Made by a program: the position numbers and the translations under genes. The notes beneath the pieces were generated by a model. The model saw only the letters and a program-made list of their open reading frames with translations, ran no database searches and was not told the DNA's origin. 64,000 nt of DNA from Pseudomonas mendocina (GTDB taxonomy: Bacteria; Pseudomonadota; Gammaproteobacteria; Pseudomonadales; Pseudomonadaceae), in the NCBI RefSeq assembly GCF_900636545.1, contig NZ_LR134290.1, positions 4,898,001 to 4,962,000 of the forward strand. The letters are read 5' to 3'. Positions 18,212-28,715 of this stretch are shown here, piece after piece; position 1 is the stretch's first letter; every line of letters begins with the position of its first letter.

Positions 18212-20800
18212 GTGAAACTCTTCAAGCGTACTGCCAAGGAAGTCGATAGCGCCGCCAGCCTGGTACCGGACCAGCCCAAGCGCAAGGCGACCAATCCCTC
18301 GCTGGGGACGCTGTTGCCAGGCCTGCTGGCCGCCCTGATCGGCGTCGGCGCCGGCGGTGCGTTGCTGTGGTTCGCCGATAGCAGCAGCAGCCAGGCTCGC
18401 CAGGCCGAGTTGACCCAGGCCCTCGGCAGCAACCAGGCTGCCGCTGTACAACAGGCGCTCAAGCAACTGCAAGCCGACAGCCTGGCCGCTGCGCGTAACC
18501 CGCAGCTGCTGCAAGCACTGCAAAGCGGCGACAGCCTGCAGGTCAGCGAAGCCGAACGCAGCCTGGGTTACTGGGACGGTGTGATCGACGCCCATCTCAA
18601 CCGCCGCGGTGAAGCCGTGCAGAACACCAGCCGCGCCGCGCCGATGAACTTCGCCGGCCTGGACATGCTGCGCCGCGCCGAAAGTGGCCAGCAGCCCGCC
18701 GTCGAAGCCTACCGGGTCGGTCAGCGCTGGCTGGCCTACAGCGCCGTGGCCCTGCGCGTTGGCGAGAACCAGCCGGCTCAGGGCACGCTGTTGCTGGCCT
18801 TCGACCTGCAACGCCTGCTCGCCACCCTGCCTGCGCTGCCTGCCGAATACGGCCAGGTGCAGCTGATCCAGCAGTTCGCCAACACCCCGGCGCAGGTGCT
18901 GTTGCAACGTGGCCAGCCCGGCGAGGGCAGCGCACAAACCTTTTCCACCGGCAATCCGTACTGGAAGATCAGCTTTATCCCCGGCCCAGCGCTGATGCAG
19001 AGCAGCGTACCTGCGTCGATGCTCGGCCTGGCTCTTCTGCTTGCCCTGGGCGGCGCCGTGATCGGCCTGATCCTGGTGCAAGGCGCCCTGCAACGGCGCG
19101 TCAACCTCGATGCAGGGCAGCTCGGACAAATGCTGAAAGAACTCTCTGCCGGCAAGAACGTCAAAGCCTTCAGCCTCAGCGTGCCGGCACTCGATACGCT
19201 GGCACAGAGCCTGGCGCGCTTGCCGCGCCGCAGCAGCCCTGAAGGCAGCAGTACCCCCGTTAAAGGAACAGCCGCGGCACCCGCCACTCAGCCGGCAGCC
19301 AAGCCAGCCGAGCTGGTCGACCCGCTGTTTCAGGACACCGATATCCTCGATATCGACATTCTCGATGAAGACCAGGATCTCCTGGGACTGGAGCAGAGCC
19401 CCGCAATGAGCACTAGCCAAAGCGCCCCGAAACTTCCCGCCGACATTTTCCGTGCCTACGACATTCGTGGCGTGGTGGGTGACACCCTGACCGCCGAATA
19501 CGCCTACTGGATCGGCCGCGCCATCGGCTCGCAGAGCCTGGCCCAGGGCGAGCCCAAGGTCATTGTTGGCCGTGACGGCCGCCTGTCCGGCCCCGAACTG
19601 CTGCAGCAACTGGTACAGGGCCTGCTCGACTGCGGCTGCGAAGTCACCGACATCGGCATGGTGCCGACCCCGGTGGTGTACTTCGCTGCCAACGTGCTGG
19701 AGGGCCGTTCGGCCGTGATGCTCACCGGCAGCCACAACCCGCCGGATTACAACGGTTTCAAGATCATCATCGCTGGCGACACCCTGGCCAACGAGCAGAT
19801 CCTCGCGCTGAAGACCCGCCTGGACAACAACGACCTGGCCAGCGGCGTCGGCAGCGTGCAACAGGTCGACGTGCTGCAGCGCTATTTCAAGACTATCCGT
19901 GACGACATCGCCCTGGCCAAGCCACTGCGCGTGGTGGTCGACTGCGGCAATGGCGCCGCGGGCGTGATCGCCCCGCAACTGATCGAGGCGCTGGGCTGCA
20001 GCGTGATTCCGCTGTTCTGCGAAGTGGACGGCACCTTCCCCAACCACCACCCGGATCCGGGCAAGCCGGAGAACCTGGTCGACCTGATCGCCCGCGTCAA
20101 ATCCGAGAATGCCGACCTGGGCCTGGCGTTCGACGGCGACGGCGACCGCGTCGGCGTGGTGACCAACACCGGCACCATCGTCTACCCGGACCGCCTGCTG
20201 ATGCTGTTCGCCAAGGACGTGGTCTCGCGTAACCCCGGCGCCGACATCATCTTCGACGTCAAATGCACCCGTCGCCTGACCCCGCTGATCAGTGGCTACG
20301 GTGGCCGTCCGGTGATGTGGAAGACCGGCCACTCTCTGATCAAGAAGAAAATGAAGGAAACCGGCGCCCTGCTGGCTGGCGAGATGAGCGGTCACATCTT
20401 CTTCAAGGAGCGCTGGTACGGTTTCGACGATGGTATCTACAGCGCTGCGCGCCTGCTGGAGATCCTCAGCCTCGAGAAACGCAACGCCGAGCAGGTGTTC
20501 AGCGCCTTCCCCAGCGACATTTCCACGCCGGAAATCAACATCAAGGTCACCGAGCAAACCAAGTTCGGCATGATCGAGCGGCTGCAGCGCGAAGGCCAAT
20601 GGGGCGAGGCGAACATCACCAGCATCGACGGCGTGCGCGTCGACTATCCCAAGGGCTGGGGCCTGATCCGCGCCTCCAACACCACGCCGGTGCTGGTGCT
20701 GCGCTTCGAGGCCGACACCCAGGAAGAGCTGGAGCGTATCCAGGATGTCTTCCGCACCCAATTGCTCAAGGTCGCCCCCGACCTGCAACTACCCTTTTGA
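18212..20800 (+). CDS. algC: Phosphomannomutase/phosphoglucomutase AlgC, long membrane-anchored form
   Basis: An 862-residue protein. Residues 399-862 are the classical AlgC enzyme (internal ATG at 19406, MSTSQSAPKLPADIFRAYD), with the phosphoserine loop TGSHNPPDYNG, the metal loop DGDGDRVG and the sugar loop GEMSGH. It interconverts mannose- and glucose-6-/1-phosphates for alginate, LPS and rhamnolipid. Residues 1-398 add two membrane helices (LLPGLLAALIGVGAGGALLW and MLGLALLLALGGAVIGLIL) flanking a probable periplasmic region, then an acidic linker. The GTG start at 18212 has GGAG upstream and the frame is continuous, so the long form is credible; translation from 19406 remains possible. 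Confidence 0.93.
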   Translation: MKLFKRTAKEVDSAASLVPDQPKRKATNPSLGTLLPGLLAALIGVGAGGALLWFADSSSSQARQAELTQALGSNQAAAVQQALKQLQADSLAAARNPQLLQALQSGDSLQVSEAERSLGYWDGVIDAHLNRRGEAVQNTSRAAPMNFAGLDMLRRAESGQQPAVEAYRVGQRWLAYSAVALRVGENQPAQGTLLLAFDLQRLLATLPALPAEYGQVQLIQQFANTPAQVLLQRGQPGEGSAQTFSTGNPYWKISFIPGPALMQSSVPASMLGLALLLALGGAVIGLILVQGALQRRVNLDAGQLGQMLKELSAGKNVKAFSLSVPALDTLAQSLARLPRRSSPEGSSTPVKGTAAAPATQPAAKPAELVDPLFQDTDILDIDILDEDQDLLGLEQSPAMSTSQSAPKLPADIFRAYDIRGVVGDTLTAEYAYWIGRAIGSQSLAQGEPKVIVGRDGRLSGPELLQQLVQGLLDCGCEVTDIGMVPTPVVYFAANVLEGRSAVMLTGSHNPPDYNGFKIIIAGDTLANEQILALKTRLDNNDLASGVGSVQQVDVLQRYFKTIRDDIALAKPLRVVVDCGNGAAGVIAPQLIEALGCSVIPLFCEVDGTFPNHHPDPGKPENLVDLIARVKSENADLGLAFDGDGDRVGVVTNTGTIVYPDRLLMLFAKDVVSRNPGADIIFDVKCTRRLTPLISGYGGRPVMWKTGHSLIKKKMKETGALLAGEMSGHIFFKERWYGFDDGIYSAARLLEILSLEKRNAEQVFSAFPSDISTPEINIKVTEQTKFGMIERLQREGQWGEANITSIDGVRVDYPKGWGLIRASNTTPVLVLRFEADTQEELERIQDVFRTQLLKVAPDLQLPF

Positions 20801-21730
<930 letters not shown>

Positions 21731-21736
21731 AAGCAA

Positions 21737-21753
21737 GCCGCGAACGCGGCTTT
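21737..21753 (+). terminator. Putative argB terminator
   Basis: GCCGC, loop GAAC and GCGGC (21737-21750) are followed by TTTCTG, seven bases after the argB stop. The U-tract is short, so efficiency may be modest. Confidence 0.55.
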
Positions 21754-21760
21754 CTGATGA

Positions 21761-21802
21761 CCCTCTCCCTCAGGGAGAGGGTGCCCGCAGGGCGGGAGAG
21801 GG
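21761..21802. repeat. CCCTCTCCCT palindromic intergenic repeat
   Basis: CCCTCTCCCT (21761-21770) and AGGGAGAGGG (21772-21781) form a near-continuous palindrome, followed by GCCCGCAGGGCGGGAGAGGGC. This matches dispersed intergenic repeats seen in many proteobacterial genomes. The remainder of the 21803-21995 gap shows only part of a GGTGCGC-type repeat (about 21873-21893) and no gene. Confidence 0.65.
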
Positions 21803-21995
21803 CAAAGCGGCCGCCCCTCAATCCCGAAAGACGCCCGCAAAAAACCTGTGATGGCCCGCCATACAGTGGTGCACAAGGCGCACCCTACCCGGCCATCGAG
21901 CCTGCTTATCTCCCCCCATCCATGTGGCGACTCGCACTTGCCGCACCCACGCGCAACCAGCACGCTCACCTGGCAACCTTGATAGAGGATCGCCC

Positions 21996-22442
21996 ATGAG
22001 CAGCACGCCCGATGCCAGCCAGTTCACCTTCATCCACACCTTGCGCGTACGCTGGGCCGAAGTCGATCCGCAGAGCATCGTCTTCAATGGCCAATACCTG
22101 ACCTACGCCGACGTCGCCATCACCGAATACTTTCGCGCCCTGGGCATCGCCTACCCGGCCGATCTGGCACAGGATGGCGGCGACTTCTTCGCCATCCGTG
22201 CGCTGCTCGAGTACCGGTCACCGGCGCGCTTCGACGATCTGTTGCAGATCGGCATCCGCAGCGCACGCCTGGGCCGCTCCAGCCTGACCTTCGACCTTGG
22301 CATCTGGCGTGACGGCGAGCTACTGACCAGCGGTGAAATCGTCTACGTGCACGCCGACAGCGCGACACGCAGCAGTGCGCCGCTGCCGCAGTGGCTCAGA
22401 GAGAAAATCGTGAGTTTCGAACGAACGCCGCCGCAGCATTGA
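21996..22442 (+). CDS. Acyl-CoA thioesterase (4HBT/YbgC-like hotdog fold)
   Basis: A 148-residue hotdog-fold protein. RVRWAEVDPQSIVFNGQYLTYADVA aligns with the catalytic Asp and central helix of 4-hydroxybenzoyl-CoA thioesterase relatives (Asp in EVDPQ). The later strands RSPARFDDLLQIGIR and GEIVYVHAD complete the fold. The enzyme should hydrolyse acyl-CoA thioesters; the substrate is unknown. The ATG at 21996 has AGAGGA upstream at good spacing. It converges on the DUF4124 gene. Confidence 0.8.
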   Translation: MSSTPDASQFTFIHTLRVRWAEVDPQSIVFNGQYLTYADVAITEYFRALGIAYPADLAQDGGDFFAIRALLEYRSPARFDDLLQIGIRSARLGRSSLTFDLGIWRDGELLTSGEIVYVHADSATRSSAPLPQWLREKIVSFERTPPQH

Positions 22443-22458
22443 GCCAGCGGATATTCGC

Positions 22459-23061
22459 TCAGGGCTTGGACGCGGAGTCGCCGAACAACTCGGCCAGCCG
22501 TGCGCGGTCAGCGGCAAAACTGGCTTCGGCCTGGGTGCGGGCTTCCTTGTAGCGGGCGATATCACGCTGCAGACGCTGCTGCTCGTCCTTGAGGTTGTTG
22601 ATCTGAGCGAGCAACTGCTCCGGCACCTGGCGTCCGGCTCGCTCATGGTCGGCGGCCTGGCTCTGCAGGTTGGCCTGCTGCGTGCGCACCGACTGCAGGT
22701 TGCCGCGGGCGACACTGGTGACGCCGTCGAGCTCGGCCAGCTTGCGTAAGCGGGCACGGTCGACATCATCGAGGTTGGTATACAGGCGCAACAGCTGCGC
22801 ATCGCTGCTGGCACGGGCCTTGTCCGCCTGCATACGGGCGAACTCTTCCGGTGTCGGTGCCGGCGGAATCACCCGCACGACACGCCCCTGGTCATTGAGC
22901 ACTTCATAGCCCTTGCCGATGAATTCCGGCGGCACACCCTGGCGGCTAAGTACCGTCACGCCCTTGTCGTCGACATAGCGATACAGTTCGGCAGCCACTC
23001 CAGACAACGGCAGCAGCAGGCTACAGAGCAGCGTACAGCGGGTCAAGAGTGGTGCAGGCAT
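22459..23061 (-). CDS. DUF4124 domain-containing secreted coiled-coil protein
   Basis: A 200-residue protein. A signal peptide (residues 1-23, ending SGVAA) is followed by a DUF4124 segment (ELYRYVDDKGVTVLSRQGVPP) and a long helical, glutamine/alanine-rich coiled coil from about residue 70 (EQLLAQINNLKDEQQRLQRD). DUF4124 proteins are periplasmic and of unknown function. It lies 20 bases downstream of pyrE in the same direction and could be co-transcribed with it. Confidence 0.8.
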   Translation of the reverse strand: MPAPLLTRCTLLCSLLLPLSGVAAELYRYVDDKGVTVLSRQGVPPEFIGKGYEVLNDQGRVVRVIPPAPTPEEFARMQADKARASSDAQLLRLYTNLDDVDRARLRKLAELDGVTSVARGNLQSVRTQQANLQSQAADHERAGRQVPEQLLAQINNLKDEQQRLQRDIARYKEARTQAEASFAADRARLAELFGDSASKP

Positions 23062-23081
23062 AGGACTACCTTGTGCTAGGA

Positions 23082-23723
23082 CTAGATTCCGTACTCGGCG
23101 CGATAGGCTTCGACAGCCGGCAGATATTGCTTCAGTTCAGCATCCCCCGCCAGATATTCCAGTACCTGTTCGAGTGACACGATGCTCACTACCGGCATGC
23201 CAAAGTCGCGCTCGACTTCCTGAATCGCGGATAGCTCGCCCTGACCACGCTCCTGGCGGTTCAATGCGATCAGAGTGCCAGCAGCCTGGGCACCCTGCCC
23301 CTGGATGATCTGCATCACTTCACGAATGGCGGTGCCGGCGGTGATCACGTCATCGACGATCAGCACACGGCCATTGAGCGGCGCGCCGACCAGAGTGCCG
23401 CCTTCGCCATGATCCTTGGCTTCCTTGCGATTGAAGCACCAGGGCAGATCACGCTGATGATGTTCGGCCAGCGCCACGGCAGTGGTTGCCGCCAGCGGGA
23501 TGCCCTTGTAGGCCGGGCCGAACAACACATCGAAATCGATACCGCTGTCGACGATGGCAGCGGCATAGAAACGCCCCAGCTGAGCCAGCGCCAGGCCACT
23601 GTCGAACAGGCCGGCATTGAAGAAATAGGGGCTGGTACGCCCGGACTTGAGGGTGAACTGACCAAAACGCAGAACCCCGCGTTCGATGGCAAAGCGAATG
23701 AAATCGCGCTGGTACGCTTGCAT
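23082..23723 (-). CDS. pyrE: Orotate phosphoribosyltransferase
   Basis: A 213-residue enzyme converting orotate and PRPP to OMP in pyrimidine synthesis. The PRPP loop is [19 protein letters not shown], and [17 protein letters not shown] near the N-terminus and [17 protein letters not shown] are orotate-site motifs. The ATG at 23723 gives the standard start [18 protein letters not shown]. It is divergent from crc across an 81-base spacer, the classic Pseudomonas pyrE-crc arrangement. Confidence 0.97.
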   Translation of the reverse strand: MQAYQRDFIRFAIERGVLRFGQFTLKSGRTSPYFFNAGLFDSGLALAQLGRFYAAAIVDSGIDFDVLFGPAYKGIPLAATTAVALAEHHQRDLPWCFNRKEAKDHGEGGTLVGAPLNGRVLIVDDVITAGTAIREVMQIIQGQGAQAAGTLIALNRQERGQGELSAIQEVERDFGMPVVSIVSLEQVLEYLAGDAELKQYLPAVEAYRAEYGI

Positions 23724-23804
23724 GAAAAAGTCCCGGACGGCACGGATTTAGCTAATTGAGGTGAGCTCGGGTATCATACACGCACGTGTTTTTGGGGGCC
23801 ATTT

Positions 23805-24584
23805 ATGCGGATCATCAGTGTGAACGTGAATGGTATTCAGGCTGCAGCCGAGCGAGGTTTGCTCAGCTGGCTGCAAGCTCAGAATGCCGACGTGATCTGC
23901 CTGCAAGACACCCGTGCCTCCGCCTTTGAAATGGACGACCAAGCCTTCCAGCTGGATGGTTATTTCCTCTATGCATGCGACGGTGAAGTGCCCAGCCAAG
24001 GTGGCGTGGCACTCTACTCGCGATTGCAACCCAAGGCGGTGATCAGCGGCCTCGGCTTCGAGATGGCCGATCGCTACGGGCGCTACCTGCAGGCCGATTT
24101 CGACAAGGTAAGTATCGCCACCCTGCTGCTGCCAAGCGGGCGGGACGGTGATGAGAGCTTGAATCAGAAATTCAAGTTCATGGACGACTTCACCCATTAT
24201 CTGGACAAACAACGGCGTAAGCGCCGCGAGTACATCTATTGCGGCTCGCTGCATGTCGCGCACCAGAAGATGGATGTGAAGAACTGGCGCGACTGCCAGC
24301 AATCACCAGGCTTCCTGGCGCCCGAACGCGCCTGGATGGATGAGGTGGTGGGCAATATGGGTTATGTCGATGCCCTGCGCGAAGTCAGCCGCGAAGGCGA
24401 TCAGTTCAGCTGGTGGCCGGATAACGAACAGGCAGAAATGCTCAATCTGGGTTACCGCTTCGACTATCAGCTGCTAACGCCCGGCATGCGCCGCAGCGTG
24501 CGTAGCGCCCGCCTGCCGCGTCAGCCACGCTTCTCTCAGCATGCGCCGCTGATCGTCGATTACGACTGGATTCTCAGCGTCTGA
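23805..24584 (+). CDS. crc: Catabolite repression control protein Crc
   Basis: A 259-residue member of the exonuclease III/AP-endonuclease superfamily, starting MRIISVNVNGIQAAAERGLL. In Pseudomonas, Crc acts with Hfq on A-rich mRNA leaders to repress use of poorer carbon sources rather than as a nuclease; the enzyme active site is partly lost (LQDTRA in place of LQETK). The ATG is preceded by GGGGG at normal spacing, and the divergent pyrE confirms identity. A bidirectional terminator follows 12 bases after the stop. Confidence 0.95.
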   Translation: MRIISVNVNGIQAAAERGLLSWLQAQNADVICLQDTRASAFEMDDQAFQLDGYFLYACDGEVPSQGGVALYSRLQPKAVISGLGFEMADRYGRYLQADFDKVSIATLLLPSGRDGDESLNQKFKFMDDFTHYLDKQRRKRREYIYCGSLHVAHQKMDVKNWRDCQQSPGFLAPERAWMDEVVGNMGYVDALREVSREGDQFSWWPDNEQAEMLNLGYRFDYQLLTPGMRRSVRSARLPRQPRFSQHAPLIVDYDWILSV

Positions 24585-24596
24585 ACGACAGGTACG

Positions 24597-24623
24597 AAAA
24601 AGCCGGCTTATCGCCGGCTTTTT
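24597..24623. terminator. Bidirectional intrinsic terminator
   Basis: AAAAAGCCGGC, loop and GCCGGCTTTTT form a symmetrical hairpin between crc and the convergent TPR lipoprotein gene, giving a U-tract on either strand. Confidence 0.9.
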
Positions 24624-24627
24624 GTTG

Positions 24628-25314
24628 TCACTCGCGAGCCTGTTTCAGGCCCTTTTCAGCCTGTTCCAGCAGGTCGCGTATAAGCTGGTCATCGGCATAG
24701 CGCCGTCTCAGATCGAGCAGATGAGCCTGGGCCTGCTCGTATTCATGCAAAGCCAGGTAGTTACGCACCAAGGCGATCTCGGTAATACGTCCCGGCTCGA
24801 TCTCGAAGGCCGCCCGATTGTAGACAAGCGCCTTGGGGTAATCGGCATACTGCTGACCGTTGTCACCCAGATAAAGCAGACCCAGCACGTTGTTGGCCGC
24901 CAGACCACGTGGCTGCATGGCCTGCGCCTGCTCCAGCTTGGCAGCGGCTTCAGGTACATGTCCCTGCATGAGGTCGGCGTCGGCCATGTTCACCAGGTAA
25001 TCGTAGGAGCCCTGCGGATAGTAGGCTGCAGCCTTGGCCGCGTACTCGCCTGAGCGCGAAAATTCATTCAGCTCGTAATAGCCCAGCGAGATGAAGCGAA
25101 GTGCATGAGCCTTCTCCGCATCCGTTGCGATCGGGCTATCGACTACCTTCTCGAACTTGGCAATCGCCTGTCGCGACTGCCCGGCGTCATGCAATTGCGC
25201 CGCCTCGGCCCTCAAAGCCTGCAGTTTCGCCTGCTCGGCCAGCGTCCGAGCAGCATCTCCGCAGCCAGCTAGCGCTGTCAGAAACAGAGCCAGCATCAAC
25301 ATTCGTACTTTCAT
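24628..25314 (-). CDS. TPR-repeat lipoprotein
   Basis: A 228-residue protein. The signal peptide ends in the lipobox LAGC (Cys at about residue 18), predicting a lipid-anchored envelope protein. The mature part consists of helix pairs resembling tetratricopeptide repeats (KAHALRFISLGYYELNEFSR, PEAAAKLEQAQAMQPRG, NNVLGLLYLGDN). Such proteins act as assembly scaffolds; no partner is evident. The ATG at 25314 is chosen because it gives a proper signal peptide; a longer in-frame start does not. It converges on crc. Confidence 0.75.
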   Translation of the reverse strand: MKVRMLMLALFLTALAGCGDAARTLAEQAKLQALRAEAAQLHDAGQSRQAIAKFEKVVDSPIATDAEKAHALRFISLGYYELNEFSRSGEYAAKAAAYYPQGSYDYLVNMADADLMQGHVPEAAAKLEQAQAMQPRGLAANNVLGLLYLGDNGQQYADYPKALVYNRAAFEIEPGRITEIALVRNYLALHEYEQAQAHLLDLRRRYADDQLIRDLLEQAEKGLKQARE

Positions 25315-25370
25315 CAAACTGTCCTTCCCTGACATGGCGGAGGTCATCCCGGCCATACAACTCCATTGAA

Positions 25371-25742
25371 TTACTTGATCAGCCGCCAGCTGAACGGGTA
25401 GCGATAGTTCTGCCCTTCATTGGCCTTGATACCGGCGATGATGGTCAGCACCAACGCGGCCAGCCCCAGCAGCATCAGCAGCGGGAAGCCTATCACCACT
25501 ACCATCAGGATGAAGCAGACCACGGCAGCCAGCGCCACGCTGATCTGGAAGTTAAGCGCTTCCTTGCCCTGCGCATCGACGAAGGGGTCGAAATCCTTCT
25601 TGATCTGCCAGACGATCAGCGGGCCGAGCAGATTACCGAAAGGGAACACCAGACCGAGAAACGCGGCGAAGTGACAGAACATGGCCCACTGACGCGCCTC
25701 CTGACTGGGCGTCGGAAGCGGGTTTTGCATATCGTCATTCAT
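25371..25742 (-). CDS. DUF4870 (Tic20-like) small membrane protein
   Basis: A 123-residue protein with three to four hydrophobic helices (FCHFAAFLGLVFPFGNLLGP, ISVALAAVVCFILMVVVIGF, LLMLLGLAALVLTIIAGI) and the family motif QGKEALNFQIS. DUF4870 proteins are inner-membrane proteins of unknown role. It lies between rph and the TPR lipoprotein, 27 bases after rph in the same direction, as in P. aeruginosa where a homologue neighbours crc and rph. Confidence 0.82.
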   Translation of the reverse strand: MNDDMQNPLPTPSQEARQWAMFCHFAAFLGLVFPFGNLLGPLIVWQIKKDFDPFVDAQGKEALNFQISVALAAVVCFILMVVVIGFPLLMLLGLAALVLTIIAGIKANEGQNYRYPFSWRLIK

Positions 25743-25769
25743 CCTGGTGCTCCTTGCTCGTTACGGGTT

Positions 25770-26489
25770 TCAGTCGACCAGAGCGGCCTTCTGCAGTTCA
25801 AAGATCTCGTTCATGCCCTTCTGCGCCAGCGCCAGCATGGCGTTGAATTCATCAGGCTGGAACGGTGCACCCTCAGCCGTGCCCTGCACTTCGATGAAGC
25901 CACCGGCATTGGTCATTACCACGTTGAGGTCGGTCTCAGCGGCGGAATCTTCCAGATAGTCCAGGTCAAGCACCGGCTCGCCCTGATAGATGCCAACCGA
26001 CACGGCGGCAATCATCTGCTTGAGCGGCTCGCCCTTGAGTGCGCCACGCTTCTTCAGCACTTTCAGCGCATCGATCAGCGCCACCATCGAACCAGTGATC
26101 GACGCGGTGCGAGTACCGCCGTCAGCCTGAATCACATCGCAATCGACGTACAGGGTGTTCTCACCCAGCTTGCTCATGTCCAGCGCAGCCCGCAGCGAGC
26201 GGCCGATTAGGCGTTGGATTTCCAGGGTACGACCACCCTGCTTGCCACGGCTGGCTTCACGCTGGTTACGCTCGCCAGTGGCGCGCGGCAGCATGCCGTA
26301 TTCGGCAGTCAACCAACCTTGACCCTGGCCCTTGAGGAAACGCGGCACGCCGGACTCGACGCTGACGGTGCAGATCACCTTGGTATCGCCGAACTCGACC
26401 AGTACCGAACCCTCGGCATGCTTGGTGTAGTTGCGGGTGATGCGAATCGAGCGCAACTGATCGGCGGCGCGGCCACTGGGACGTTTCAT
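25770..26489 (-). CDS. rph: Ribonuclease PH
   Basis: A 239-residue phosphorolytic 3'-5' exoribonuclease that trims tRNA 3' ends. It starts [20 protein letters not shown] and contains [20 protein letters not shown], the substrate arginines in [18 protein letters not shown] and the metal-binding [18 protein letters not shown] segment. Full length. It is divergent from yicC, as in other Pseudomonas and enterics. Confidence 0.96.
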   Translation of the reverse strand: MKRPSGRAADQLRSIRITRNYTKHAEGSVLVEFGDTKVICTVSVESGVPRFLKGQGQGWLTAEYGMLPRATGERNQREASRGKQGGRTLEIQRLIGRSLRAALDMSKLGENTLYVDCDVIQADGGTRTASITGSMVALIDALKVLKKRGALKGEPLKQMIAAVSVGIYQGEPVLDLDYLEDSAAETDLNVVMTNAGGFIEVQGTAEGAPFQPDEFNAMLALAQKGMNEIFELQKAALVD

Positions 26490-26664
26490 CGAGCGATACC
26501 TACTTCGTTAAGTGAAAACAGCATGCATTATAGGGGGCGGTCGACCGCGGCGACATGCCGAATTGGCAGCGACTGACGGCAAGCCTGATCGCCTGCACAT
26601 GAAATGGGCAGGCACCCTAAGCTACAATCCTGCGTTTTTCGAGCTGACTTCCGCGAGGTATCCC

Positions 26665-27528
26665 ATGGTTCACAGCATGACGGCCTTTGCCCGCAACGAG
26701 CAGGCAACCGCCCACGGCACACTGAGCTGGGAACTGCGCTCGGTCAATCACCGCTATCTGGAACCGCACCTGCGCCTGCCCGATGCCTTTCGCGACCTCG
26801 AAGGCGCGGTGCGCGAAGCGCTGCGCCAGGGCCTGTCGCGCGGCAAGGTGGAGTGCACCCTGCGCTTCGCCGAAGAAAGCGCCGGCAAACCCCTGCAGGT
26901 CGACAGCGAGCGAGCGCGTCAGTTGATCACCGCCGCTGAGCAGGTCGCCGCACTGATCAAGCAACCGGCTCCGCTCAACCCGCTGGAAGTGCTGGCCTGG
27001 CCTGGCGTGCTGGTCGCCGACTCGGCAGATCCGCAGGCGCTCAACGCCGCCGCATTGAAGCTGTTCGATCAGGCCTTGGGCGAACTCAAGGCCGGGCGCG
27101 CCCGCGAAGGTGCCGAGCTGGCCAAGCTGCTCAACGAGCGCCTCGACAGCATCCTCGACGAAGTCGCTGCCCTGCGCGAACTGGTACCACAAATGCTCGC
27201 CGGCCAGCGCCAGAAGATCGAAACCCGCTTCGCCGAGATGCAGGCTGAGCTCGACCCGCAACGCCTGGAGCAGGAACTGGTGCTGCTGGCGCAGAAGAGC
27301 GACGTGGCCGAAGAGCTGGATCGCCTGAGTACCCACGTCAGCGAAGTGCGCCGCGTGCTCAAGGCCGGCGGCGCCGCCGGGCGACGCCTGGATTTCCTGA
27401 TGCAGGAGCTCAACCGCGAGGCCAACACCCTCGGCTCCAAGGCGTTCGACCCGCGCAGCACGCAGGCGGCGGTCAACCTGAAGGTACTCATCGAACAGAT
27501 GCGCGAGCAAGTACAGAACATCGAGTGA
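26665..27528 (+). CDS. yicC: YicC-family endoribonuclease
   Basis: A 287-residue protein starting MVHSMTAFARNEQA, with the family motif WELRSVNHRYLEPHLRLPD and the C-terminal metal-site region ELNREANTLGSKAFD. YicC proteins are endoribonucleases acting on structured RNAs. The ATG at 26665 follows GCGAGG and matches the conserved N-terminus; an upstream in-frame ATG at 26512 lies inside the rph promoter region. gmk follows 148 bases downstream. Confidence 0.93.
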   Translation: MVHSMTAFARNEQATAHGTLSWELRSVNHRYLEPHLRLPDAFRDLEGAVREALRQGLSRGKVECTLRFAEESAGKPLQVDSERARQLITAAEQVAALIKQPAPLNPLEVLAWPGVLVADSADPQALNAAALKLFDQALGELKAGRAREGAELAKLLNERLDSILDEVAALRELVPQMLAGQRQKIETRFAEMQAELDPQRLEQELVLLAQKSDVAEELDRLSTHVSEVRRVLKAGGAAGRRLDFLMQELNREANTLGSKAFDPRSTQAAVNLKVLIEQMREQVQNIE

Positions 27529-28294
<766 letters not shown>

Positions 28295-28388
28295 AACAGC
28301 GCTTCCATTGTCGCTGGTGATTTTTTAGACTATTCAGTCCGCTCGCCCGCTCGGGCCAAGCTTATCCGCACACGTTACGAGGAACACC

Positions 28389-28652
28389 ATGGCTCGCGTT
28401 ACCGTCGAAGATTGCCTGGACAACGTTGATAACCGCTTCGAACTGGTCATGCTCGCGACCAAGCGTTCGCGCCAGCTGGCCACCGGCGGCAAAGAGCCGA
28501 AAGTGGCTTGGGAAAACGACAAGCCCACCGTGGTGGCCCTGCGCGAAATCGCTGCCGGCCTGGTGGACTACGAAGTAGTCGCCCAGGAAGACATCGTCGA
28601 AGAAGAACCGCTGTTCGCTGCCTTCGAGGAAGAGGCCAACGAGCCTCTGTAA
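28389..28652 (+). CDS. rpoZ: RNA polymerase omega subunit
   Basis: An 87-residue protein starting [20 protein letters not shown], with AATKRSR-type motif (LATKRSRQL) and an acidic C-terminus. Omega supports assembly of the beta-prime subunit and forms part of a ppGpp site in proteobacteria, which fits its position before spoT. AGGA precedes the start. Confidence 0.97.
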   Translation: MARVTVEDCLDNVDNRFELVMLATKRSRQLATGGKEPKVAWENDKPTVVALREIAAGLVDYEVVAQEDIVEEEPLFAAFEEEANEPL

Positions 28653-28715
28653 GTCGATGATGCCGGGTCGAAGTCGCGCGGCGCAGGGCCACAGCTGCCA
28701 ACGGGAGAGTCTCCC

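Noticed and set aside
17990..20788. 932-codon open frame antisense to algC
   Set aside because: Shadow of algC caused by high-GC codon use; no domain or ribosome site.
23772..23777. TATCAT as a crc -10 box
   Set aside because: No -35 with acceptable spacing better than a random match.
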